A program made the translations under genes and the position numbers. Positions 8,474-14,871 of a DNA stretch of 40,391 bases are shown here, one piece after another. Each line of letters starts with the position of its first letter. Position 1 is the first letter of the stretch. This stretch comes from CAVVAL01 sp963742725 (GTDB lineage Bacteria > Actinomycetota > Actinomycetes > Mycobacteriales > Cryptosporangiaceae), in NCBI GenBank assembly GCA_963742725.1, contig CAVUMX010000005.1:1-40391 (forward strand). The letters are read 5' to 3'. Under the pieces are notes generated by a model, which searched no databases, had not been told where the DNA came from, and saw nothing but the letters and a program-made list of their open reading frames with translations.

Positions 8474-8490
8474 GGCTTGCGCTCCGTCAT
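8470..8490 (-). other. Minicistron 1, encodes MTERKP
   Basis: ATG at 8490-8488 overlaps the TGA of the ferredoxin-like gene (ATGA). Six codons, MTERKP, end in a TGA that overlaps the next ATG. The sequence shows the frame; whether ribosomes use it is inferred from the coupling geometry and the internal GGAG. Confidence 0.5.
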
Positions 8491-9398
8491 TGCCACAGCA
8501 TCGCACTGTCGACGCGCGTCACCACGTAGGTCGCCGGCGTTCCCGGCGCCTTTCCGCAGCTCTCCGGGCGGGCAGGCAGGGCAGGACGCTCCTCGACCGT
8601 CACCCGCCAGGCGCGCCCGTCCACGTGCGTCACGGTCGTGCCGTCCACCGACAGCGCGTCCGGGTCGGTCTCGCCGATCAGGTCCCGGACGGCCAGCTCG
8701 GCGGCCTGACCAGGGCGTGGCCACGTCGACCGGCCACGGCAGCCGGCCAGGACGACCTCGTCCGAGGTGAGCACGTGTTCCGCGGACGGCACGTCGAGCC
8801 GCCCGTACGAGTAGCCGGTGGGCAGGACGAGCGCGGTCGGCGCGAACCGGTGGCCGCCGATGTGGGTGCACTCCCAGACAGCGTCCGGGTGGTGCTCGGC
8901 GAGGTCACCGGCGATCTCGCGGCCGAGGAGCGCGCAGCACAGGTCGCGCCGGCCGTTGGTGCAGACCAGCAGCAGCGGATCCGTCCGCCGGACCCCGAAC
9001 CCGCCGGACCTGCCGGCGCCGATCGCGGCGAAGTCCAGGTCCAGGAGGTGCTTGGGCTCGTGGACGGTGTCCTGCCAGAGCGCCGTCTGCCCGGGAGCCG
9101 TCGCCGCCAGGTAGACGGTGCGGGGCCGGGGCAGGCGCGTGTCGGCGTGCGCGCCCGGCCGCCGGATCAGGACGACCCGCACGCCGGTGCCCTCGCTGCG
9201 CCGCACCAGTTCGGCGCCGATCTCCCGGTCCAGGTGGCTCTCGACCAGCGCGTCGCGGCCCCACGGGCCGGGCTGTTCGATGCAGAGCCAGTACCGCGCC
9301 ACCGCCGACGTGCCGGCCACGGGTTCGCCGAGCTGGGCGGACAGGACCGCGCACGCCCCGGGGTCGGGACGCGCTGCGGAGGGGGCCGGCGGGGTCAT
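8487..9398 (-). CDS. Sucrase/ferredoxin-like (Suc_Fer-like) family protein
   Basis: A 303-residue protein of the Suc_Fer-like family, with a thioredoxin-fold ferredoxin-like domain. Hallmarks are CTNGRRDLCCALLGREIA (cysteines near 146 and 153-154), WECTHIGGHRFAPTALVLPTGYSYGRL and, N-terminally, CAVLSAQLGEPVAGTSAV with WLCIEQPGPWG. The cysteines and histidine may hold a 2Fe-2S cluster; the physiological role is unknown, and the sucrase name is historical. Its TGA overlaps the first ATG of the minicistron repeat, so it forms a coupled operon with the HAD gene. It is divergent from the LuxR-type gene 134 bp away. Confidence 0.88.
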   Translation of the reverse strand: MTPPAPSAARPDPGACAVLSAQLGEPVAGTSAVARYWLCIEQPGPWGRDALVESHLDREIGAELVRRSEGTGVRVVLIRRPGAHADTRLPRPRTVYLAATAPGQTALWQDTVHEPKHLLDLDFAAIGAGRSGGFGVRRTDPLLLVCTNGRRDLCCALLGREIAGDLAEHHPDAVWECTHIGGHRFAPTALVLPTGYSYGRLDVPSAEHVLTSDEVVLAGCRGRSTWPRPGQAAELAVRDLIGETDPDALSVDGTTVTHVDGRAWRVTVEERPALPARPESCGKAPGTPATYVVTRVDSAMLWQ

Positions 9399-9532
9399 GG
9401 GTGTCCAGCATTACACGCCGTGACCAGGGCCCAAGATGCCGTCCTGTCCAAGAAAGCGCTACTTGTCTGGCTTCCGACTCTGGGGACTGCCTGGCATCGT
9501 GTTAAGGGAAGATCCACCACGAGGAGGTTCCG

Positions 9533-10594
9533 GTGCAACACGGGGGTAATGCGCCGATCCCGAACGGTGCGGTGATCCCGTCGCTGGTGCGATGGGGACT
9601 GAGCGCCGACGCGGATCTCGTCTACCGGGTGCTCGCCACGTTCGGCGCGCGCTCGCTGGCGATGACGGCCCGAGAGCTGGGCATGGCACAGCGGCGGGTC
9701 ACCGTCGCCCTTGACGAACTGGTCGCCGAGCAGGCGGTCCGGCCATTAGGCGCGGGCGGCGCCGACTCGGTGCTGTGGCAGGCCCGTCCGTCCGAGGAGG
9801 TCATCCGCGGGCTGCGGCGCCAGCGGCTGCGGATCGTCGACCCGATGGCGCTGGCCCACCGGCACGTAGCGGCGGTCACCGGCCTCGACCTGCCCGCCAT
9901 CGACGACCAGCGGACGGCGCGGCACATGCGCCTGCTGCGTGGCCCCGACCAGATCCAGAGCCGGATCCTCGAACTCGGACGGGTCGAGAAGCACGAGCAC
10001 CTGGCGATCAGCCCGGAGCGGTGCATCGACGAGACGACCGTGCGGGCCGCGTCGCCCGAGGAGCACGCCGCGCTCAACCGGGGCGTCCGCATGCACGTCC
10101 TGAGCACCCCGCCGGCCGACGGCGACGCCAGCTCCGCGTACAGCGACGACCTCTACCGGCTCGGCGCGCGGTTCCGGCTGTCCGACGAGCTGCCGCTCAA
10201 GCTCATGACGTTCGACCGCAAGGTGGCGCTGTTCCCGGTGTCCCCTGTGGACGTCCACGCCGGCGCCATCGAGATCACCGAGCCGACGATCGTCGACCGG
10301 CTCGTCGAGCTGTTCCTGCGCGAATGGGACCGTGGCCGCGATCCCCGCCGCGGCGGTGTACCGGCCGTCGCCCTGACGGGGCGCGAGAAGGCTCTGGTCA
10401 CGCTGCTGGCCGACGGGCTCACCGACCCGGCCGCCGCCCGCCGGCTCGGGATCAGCGCGCGGACGATCGGCTACACGCTCCGAGGCCTGATGGACCGTCT
10501 CGGCGTCGAGAACCGCTTCCAGCTCGGACTGGCGCTCGGCGCGCGCCGCATCCTCCCGCCGCCCGACTACCGGCTACCGCCCGCCGCGGGGTGA
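9533..10594 (+). CDS. LuxR-type regulator with N-terminal winged helix
   Basis: A 353-residue protein starting at GTG with GAGGAGG 5 bp upstream. Residues 25-75 resemble a TrmB-like winged helix (YRVLATFGARSLAMTARELGMAQRRVTVALDELV). Residues 90-270 are a PLD-like/uncharacterised sensor region. The C-terminus has a LuxR HTH (LTGREKALVTLLADGLTDPAAARRLGISARTIGYTLRGLMDRLGV, about 285-335). This two-HTH architecture is common in Streptomyces-type genomes; signal and targets are unknown. Codon 72 is TTA (9746-9748), so the regulator could be subject to bldA-type control. It ends 4 bp before the convergent thioesterase stop. Confidence 0.9.
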   Translation: MQHGGNAPIPNGAVIPSLVRWGLSADADLVYRVLATFGARSLAMTARELGMAQRRVTVALDELVAEQAVRPLGAGGADSVLWQARPSEEVIRGLRRQRLRIVDPMALAHRHVAAVTGLDLPAIDDQRTARHMRLLRGPDQIQSRILELGRVEKHEHLAISPERCIDETTVRAASPEEHAALNRGVRMHVLSTPPADGDASSAYSDDLYRLGARFRLSDELPLKLMTFDRKVALFPVSPVDVHAGAIEITEPTIVDRLVELFLREWDRGRDPRRGGVPAVALTGREKALVTLLADGLTDPAAARRLGISARTIGYTLRGLMDRLGVENRFQLGLALGARRILPPPDYRLPPAAG

Positions 10595-10598
10595 CCCG

Positions 10599-11447
10599 TC
10601 ATCTCCGTCGGGTGAGGACCCGGCGGGCCTGGCGGGCCTGCGCCAGCAGGCGACCGTCCTCCGACCACGCCGTGCTGTCGTCGGTGACCCAGCCACCGCC
10701 GGCGTGATCGGTGCGGATCCGCACCAGGATCCACCCGTCCACCGGGTCGCCGACCAGCGCGTCGGCGAACTCGGTCGTCAACTGGACGACGGGCATCGGC
10801 ACGGGAACGGTCATCGTCGCGTACAGGGCTGGGGCGAGGGCGTCCAGCAGGACCGTCACGCCGGGCGCGTCGACCGTGCGGTGGTCGGCGAACCGGACCC
10901 AGGCGATCAGCTCCGCCTTGTCGCCGCCCCCCAGGAGCTTGGCGCCGCTGGCCGGGCGGATCTCCAGGTGCTGCGCGAACGGCACCGGGCCCTGCGGCAA
11001 CGGCATCCGGGTGCACGCGTCGGGTTCGGGTACCTCGGGCGCGGGCAGCCCGTTGAAGTCCGGACCGGGGGTGATGGCACCGAACGTCGCGGTCGCCAGC
11101 AGCACCGGCTGGCCACCCTGGACCGCACGCAGCGACGCCACCGACGTGTTCCCGCCCACCCGCTCGACGACCGGTGTCAGTACCAGCGGACGGTCGTCCA
11201 CCGGCGCGAGGAACGCGATCGACAGGGCACGCACCGGACGCAGGTCCCCGACCGCCGCCGCCATGGCCTCCAGGCCCAGCGACGTGACGTGGCCACCGTG
11301 CACTCCACCCCAGGACCACCACGAACGGTCGATGGAAACGGTGCGGGACAAGCCATCCGCCGTGCGCTCCCAAACGTCCGCGCTCGGCCCGGCCTCCCCC
11401 GCGGCTGGCCATGTCGCCGGTCCGGCACCGCCGCCGGTCTCGTACAT
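10599..11447 (-). CDS. Thioesterase-superfamily (TesB-like, double hotdog) protein
   Basis: A 282-residue protein of the acyl-CoA thioesterase II/TesB-like family. The N-terminal hotdog includes WGGVHGGHVTSLGLEAMAAAVGDLRPVRALSIAFLAPV, typical of the acyl-CoA binding helix and strand. The C-terminal half includes VVQLTTEFADAL, DGWILVRIRTDHAGGGWVTDDSTAWSEDGRLLAQARQARRV. It probably hydrolyses or binds acyl-CoA esters; chain preference is unknown. ATG 11447 was chosen for its GGAGG site 6-7 bases upstream rather than a longer in-frame start at 11477. It is convergent with the LuxR-type gene and divergent from the acetyltransferase. Confidence 0.85.
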   Translation of the reverse strand: MYETGGGAGPATWPAAGEAGPSADVWERTADGLSRTVSIDRSWWSWGGVHGGHVTSLGLEAMAAAVGDLRPVRALSIAFLAPVDDRPLVLTPVVERVGGNTSVASLRAVQGGQPVLLATATFGAITPGPDFNGLPAPEVPEPDACTRMPLPQGPVPFAQHLEIRPASGAKLLGGGDKAELIAWVRFADHRTVDAPGVTVLLDALAPALYATMTVPVPMPVVQLTTEFADALVGDPVDGWILVRIRTDHAGGGWVTDDSTAWSEDGRLLAQARQARRVLTRRR

Positions 11448-11557
11448 CGCCGCCCTCCGCCTGCCAGGAAAGATCAACCTACGCTAGCCGACGGCCATGT
11501 CAGGCGTAATCGCTGCTCACCACCGTGCGGATTTCCGCATCCGGTGATGATGGCGGC

Positions 11558-12052
11558 ATGACCATCCTCGTGCGACCGATGCGGGCGACCGATGCCGCGG
11601 ATGTCCTGGCCATCTACCAGGAAGGGCTCGACGGCGGTGACGCGAGCTTCGAGACCACCGCGCCGACCTGGGCCGAGTTCGACGCCACCAAGCTGCCGGC
11701 GCACCGGTACGTGGCCGTCGATCCGTCCGGCGAGGTGGTCGGTTGGGTGGCGGTGAGGACCGTGTCCCGCCGGGAGGCGTACGCGGGCGTGGTGGAGCAC
11801 AGCGTCTACGTGCGACCGTCCGCACAAGGACGTGGTGCCGGAACAGCGCTGCTCAGAGCCCTGGTGGAGTCGACGGAGGCGGCCGGGATCTGGACGATCC
11901 AGTCCGGAGTCTTCCCCGAGAACACCGCCAGCCTCGCCCTGCACGCCAAGGCCGGATTCCGCGTGGTGGGCGTCCGGGATCGCATCGGACGCCACCACGG
12001 CCGCTGGCGCGACGTCACGGTGCTCGAACGTCGCAGCCCTGTCGTTACCTAG
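11558..12052 (+). CDS. GNAT N-acetyltransferase, phosphinothricin-acetyltransferase-like
   Basis: A 164-residue GNAT enzyme. The acetyl-CoA loop is YVRPSAQGRGAGTALL, preceded by VEHSVYV. FPENTASLALHAKAGFRVVGVRDRIGRHHGRWRDV and FETTAPTWAEFDA are typical of the PAT/Bar/YncA group that acetylates phosphinothricin, methionine sulfone/sulfoximine or related amines. Whether this copy confers any resistance cannot be judged from sequence. ATG 11558 begins the conserved MTILVRPM; an upstream in-frame ATG at 11525 gives an unlikely extension. The stop TAG overlaps, as CTAG, that of the convergent small protein gene. Confidence 0.88.
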   Translation: MTILVRPMRATDAADVLAIYQEGLDGGDASFETTAPTWAEFDATKLPAHRYVAVDPSGEVVGWVAVRTVSRREAYAGVVEHSVYVRPSAQGRGAGTALLRALVESTEAAGIWTIQSGVFPENTASLALHAKAGFRVVGVRDRIGRHHGRWRDVTVLERRSPVVT

Positions 12053-12207
12053 TGGGCACGTCGCTTCATCACGCGTTGGCGCAGCTGCTCCAGCTTCCGC
12101 CGGTTCTCCGGCTTGGCTGCCTGCTGCCGCGCCTGCGCGACGAGGCGCTGGCCCTGCGGGCTCTTGATGAACCGGACGATCTTCTGGAACAGACCACTAC
12201 TCGCCAT
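12049..12207 (-). CDS. Small basic protein, 52 residues, unknown function
   Basis: A 52-residue protein starting MASSGLFQKIVRFIKSPQGQ, strongly basic, predicted mostly helical and amphipathic (RLVAQARQQAAKPENRRKLEQLRQRVMKRRAH compressed into one helix-rich tail). GC-rich codon positions and the precise CTAG overlap with the acetyltransferase support a real gene. Similar short proteins occur in actinobacteria without assigned function. It lies 2 bp upstream of the 3' end of cbtA on the same strand but reads after it, so it may share the cbtBA transcript. Confidence 0.7.
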   Translation of the reverse strand: MASSGLFQKIVRFIKSPQGQRLVAQARQQAAKPENRRKLEQLRQRVMKRRAH

Positions 12208-12209
12208 AA

Positions 12210-12983
12210 CTACTGAGTATGCCTGGTCGGACGGGTGAGAAGCAGACCGAACACCACTCCGAGGACGGACCAGAGCACGGTCAGCAGCAGGATCGACGCC
12301 AGCCGGAACTCCCACAGCAGCCCGGCGCTGATGTCGTCCGGGATGGGGTCGCCGTTGGCCGGCCACACCGCGAACATCACCGCGACCGCCACCGCCACGC
12401 CCGCGGCGACCGCCGCCGACCGGTTCGGCCCGGACCAGCCACGCTCCGCCAGCCAGTCGCGGGCGCGGAACGCGAGATAGGCCACGACGAGCCCGGCGCC
12501 GAGGAACGAGACGTAGAGCAGGGTCCGGGAGACGACCGTCTCCGGGTCGCCGACGCCCGGCGGGTTCGCCGGGTACTTCAGCGCGGGCAGCAGCGCGATC
12601 GCGGCGTACCCGGTCGTGGCCAGCAGCACCGCGCGGCCGAAGTCCGTCGCGGCCGGCAGCCGGTGCTGCACCTTCGCGAACACGATCGCCAGGATCACCG
12701 CGAGCGACACCGCGACCACGATCACGCCGGCCATCCCGCCGATGATCTGCGTGGCCCGGCTGAACAGCTCCTCGTGGTGCTCGCCGCTCTCCTCGGCCGG
12801 CACCGGCCGGGCCTCCTCGACGGCCAGCGCCGCCTTGATCGGCTTCTCCACCAGCAACATCACCAGCGCGCCCGCCACACCGGCGGCGAGACCGGCGTAC
12901 AGGCCCCGGGTCAGCACCCGGCCGAAGGTCAGCGTGGAACCGCCGGTGGACGTCGTGTCCGCCGGCGAGACAGCGGTGCCCAT
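12210..12983 (-). CDS. cbtA: CbtA family cobalt transporter subunit
   Basis: A 257-residue integral membrane protein with about six hydrophobic segments (for example LYAGLAAGVAGALVMLLV, AGVIVVAVSLAVILAIVF, LASILLLTVLWSVLGVVFG). It has the CbtA signature LPALKYPANPPGVGDPETV. CbtA proteins are predicted cobalt importers supplying B12 synthesis. ATG 12983 overlaps the TGA of cbtB by one base (TGATG), so the pair is coupled. The upstream cobalamin riboswitch supports a cobalt/B12 role. The acidic, His-containing segment EESGEHHEELF near residue 67 could bind metal. Confidence 0.92.
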   Translation of the reverse strand: MGTAVSPADTTSTGGSTLTFGRVLTRGLYAGLAAGVAGALVMLLVEKPIKAALAVEEARPVPAEESGEHHEELFSRATQIIGGMAGVIVVAVSLAVILAIVFAKVQHRLPAATDFGRAVLLATTGYAAIALLPALKYPANPPGVGDPETVVSRTLLYVSFLGAGLVVAYLAFRARDWLAERGWSGPNRSAAVAAGVAVAVAVMFAVWPANGDPIPDDISAGLLWEFRLASILLLTVLWSVLGVVFGLLLTRPTRHTQ

Positions 12984-13177
12984 CAGTGGCAGGGAACGCC
13001 GAGGGCGTGACGCCCGTCGTGCGCGAACTCGTGGATGTACTCGGCACCGCCGGCCAGCACGGCGCCGTTCTCCTGCACGACCATGTACAGGACGGCGAGG
13101 GCGAACAGCGCGACCCCCCAGGCCCACGTGGGCACCTGGATTGCGGGCATGGCGACGCGGGAAGTGGGCTCGGACAT
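12983..13177 (-). CDS. cbtB: CbtB domain protein, cobalt transporter small subunit
   Basis: A 64-residue protein with one transmembrane segment (WAWGVALFALAVLYMVV) and the C-terminal histidine/cysteine motif EYIHEFAHDGRHALGVPCH, diagnostic of CbtB and a likely metal site. ATG 13177 has GAGAGG 9 bp upstream; an in-frame ATG at 13186 would overlap that site. It is the first gene after the cobalamin riboswitch and is coupled to cbtA by a TGATG overlap. Confidence 0.92.
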   Translation of the reverse strand: MSEPTSRVAMPAIQVPTWAWGVALFALAVLYMVVQENGAVLAGGAEYIHEFAHDGRHALGVPCH

Positions 13178-13220
13178 CGGCGTCATCCTCTCGTCCATCT
13201 CTCGTGGCGAATCGGTGCGT

Positions 13221-13367
13221 GCTGCGGCCGGTCTCCTGGCTTCCAGATCGACACGTCCTCTCCGGCCTTCCCGGACCCGCAGGTCCAGTGGCGAAGCGGA
13301 GCGACGCTCCCTGGTCACAGTGGCGAGGACCACGCCGGAATCTCACCGGCTTCCCGTACACCGCAGC
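13221..13367 (-). ncRNA. Cobalamin riboswitch controlling cbtBA
   Basis: Read on the minus strand, the conserved elements appear in order: a P1 strand GCTGCGG (13361-13367), the core GGGAAGCCGGTGAGATTCCG with GCCACTGTGA (about 13315-13355), a GAAGGCCGG-type segment, and the B12 box AAGCCAGGAGACCGGCC (13226-13242). The closing P1 strand CCGCAGC lies at 13221-13227. Such riboswitches bind adenosylcobalamin and repress expression. The 44 bases to the cbtB start leave room for masking of the ribosome site, which favours control at translation initiation. That last step is inferred. Confidence 0.92.
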
Positions 13368-13449
13368 TCAGGAACCGTAGCCCCGCAGGTCACCCCGAGA
13401 CAACAGCCGCCGCCGTAACGCATCTCACTGGTTCGGCTCGCCCCCGAGT

Positions 13450-13498
13450 TTCGGACTTTTGAGGGTCGCGGGGCCCGCGGAACCCTCAAAAGTCCGAA
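13450..13498. terminator. Strong hairpin, copy 1 of a repeated stem-loop
   Basis: Perfect 17-bp arms, 13450-13466 and 13482-13498 (TCGGACTTTTGAGGGT and its complement), with a 15-base GC loop that can itself pair. It lies 15 bp after the stop of the glycerophosphodiesterase gene, so it probably terminates that transcript. No U-tract follows, as is usual in actinobacteria. The same stem sequence recurs at 39232-39290. Confidence 0.8.
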
Positions 13499-13512
13499 GG
13501 TGGGGCGCGCGG

Positions 13513-14622
13513 TCAGGCCGCGGCGGCGACCGCCTCGACAGCCGTGTCCGGATTGTCGCTGAACAGGCCGTCGATCCGCTGGGCCAGGAACAGCCGGTAC
13601 TCCGCGAACACGTCACCGTAGGCGGCCGGGTCGGTGCCCTTCTTGAAGTCCGCCGCGAGGAACTGGTTCTCGTTCCTGAAGGTCCACGCGTGCACGATCA
13701 GGCCGGCGCGGTGCGCGTCCGGGACGAGCGTCGTCGGCGGCTGGACCTTGCCCGCGGCGTCCAGCGGGACGATCCGCGCCTTGGCGACGCCGACACCGTC
13801 CGCGTAGCGGTCGATCCAGCGCAGTCCGGCCGGCTCGACCAGGTCGTCGTAGGTGCGCGGGTCACCGGCGGCGACCAGGTCGTACGGTGCGCCGGCGGCG
13901 TCGATGAGCTGGACAAGCCGCACGTCGACGGTCCGGTCGAGCTCCCGCAGGTTGCCCGTCTCGAAGGACTGGACGTACACCGGGGCGTGCCGGTGTGCCA
14001 GGCCGTTGCGGCGCAGAGCCCGGACCAGCGGCTCCTCCAGCGACAGTCCGATGCGGTCGAAGTAGGTGGGGTGCTTGGTCTCCGGGTAGAGGCCGACCGT
14101 CCGGCCGAGGCGGCGGCCCTCGGTGCGGGCCAGGTCGATGACCTCCTGGAACGTCGGTACCTCGGACCGCCCGTCGTAGAGCGTGTTGCGGGGCCTGATC
14201 TGCGGCAGCCGCTCCTTCGCGCGCAGCGTCTTCAGTTCCCGGAGCGTGAAGTCCTCGGTGAACCAGCCCGTCACCGCGCGGCCGTCGATCGTCTTCGTGG
14301 CCTTCCGCGCGGCGAACTCGGGGTGGTCGGCCACGTCGGTCGTGCCGCTGATCTCGTTCTCGTGCCGCGCCACCAGGACGCCGTCGCGCGTCGACACGAG
14401 GTCAGGCTCGATGTAGTCGGCGCCCAACGCGATCGCCAGCTTGTAGGCCGCCAGCGTGTGCTCCGGACGGTAGCCACTGGCGCCCCGGTGGCCGATGACC
14501 AGCGGCTCCGCGCGGTGGCCGGACGCCGGCGCGCCCGTCGCGGGCGATGCCCCGGTGAGCCCGGCGGCCACGACCGCGACGACGGTGCCGGCCAGAGCGG
14601 CGCGGCGGAATAACGACACCAT
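13513..14622 (-). CDS. glpQ: Secreted glycerophosphodiester phosphodiesterase
   Basis: A 369-residue exported enzyme hydrolysing glycerophosphodiesters to glycerol-3-phosphate and an alcohol. The signal peptide MVSLFRRAALAGTVVAVVAA is followed by cleavage near ATGAP (about 28-32). The GDPD motifs are VIGHRGASGYRPEHTLAAY (H45, R46, E54) and IEPDLVSTRDGVLVARHE (E72, D74, H87), the expected metal and catalytic residues; a late EYRLFLAQRIDGLFSDNPD closes the barrel. AGGAGG precedes ATG 14622. Codon 4 is TTA (14611-14613). A PHO-box-like repeat lies 41-73 bp upstream, suggesting induction under phosphate starvation by PhoP. The gene symbol follows the family role. Confidence 0.92.
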   Translation of the reverse strand: MVSLFRRAALAGTVVAVVAAGLTGASPATGAPASGHRAEPLVIGHRGASGYRPEHTLAAYKLAIALGADYIEPDLVSTRDGVLVARHENEISGTTDVADHPEFAARKATKTIDGRAVTGWFTEDFTLRELKTLRAKERLPQIRPRNTLYDGRSEVPTFQEVIDLARTEGRRLGRTVGLYPETKHPTYFDRIGLSLEEPLVRALRRNGLAHRHAPVYVQSFETGNLRELDRTVDVRLVQLIDAAGAPYDLVAAGDPRTYDDLVEPAGLRWIDRYADGVGVAKARIVPLDAAGKVQPPTTLVPDAHRAGLIVHAWTFRNENQFLAADFKKGTDPAAYGDVFAEYRLFLAQRIDGLFSDNPDTAVEAVAAAA

Positions 14623-14662
14623 GTGTCCTCCTTGACTGACGGTCCCGACGAAGCCCACCGCA

Positions 14663-14695
14663 CCCCGGCGACCCGGACGCGAACCCCGGGTGAAC
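14663..14695 (-). promoter_or_regulatory. PHO-box-like direct repeat upstream of glpQ
   Basis: On the minus strand three adjoining 11-mers read GTTCACCCGGG (14695-14685), GTTCGCGTCCG (14684-14674) and GGTCGCCGGGG (14673-14663). The Streptomyces PhoP repeat consensus is G(G/T)TCAYYYR(G/C)G: the first unit matches all 11 positions, the other two about 8 and 9. Three further GTTC units at 10-bp spacing lie at 14757-14786. The orientation and the phosphodiesterase target fit PhoR-PhoP control. Confidence 0.65.
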
Positions 14696-14871
14696 ACGCC
14701 GCCAACGCCGGACCCACGCACACCTGCGCCGACCTGCGGGTACGGCCGACACGCCCGGGCGTGAACTGCCCTGAACTCATCCGAACATTTCCGCGGAATC
14801 GTCCGTACCACTTCCTGGACGCGCATGAGGACCCGTGTGCGCCACCGGTAGCGACCACGGAGGGGACCCCG

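Larger units (their letters stand above)
8440..8490 (-). repeat. Perfect 3 x 17-bp tandem repeat carrying start codons and ribosome sites
   Basis: On the minus strand ATGACGGAGCGCAAGCC occurs three times with no mismatch. Each unit holds an ATG and a GGAG placed 8 bases before the next ATG. Because 17 is not a multiple of 3, the first two copies open short frames that stop at the next copy; only the third starts the HAD gene. The original single-copy state would have been a simple ATGA overlap between the two genes. Confidence 0.95.

Noticed and set aside
7239..9575. Long open frame of 778 codons on the plus strand
   Set aside because: It runs opposite to the HAD and ferredoxin-like genes, is rich in Arg, His and Gly, and has no domain. 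It is a GC-bias shadow of those genes.
14757..14786. Second PHO box upstream of glpQ
   Set aside because: Three GTTC units are spaced 10 bp instead of 11 and match poorly after the first five bases; kept only as a note beside the better box.
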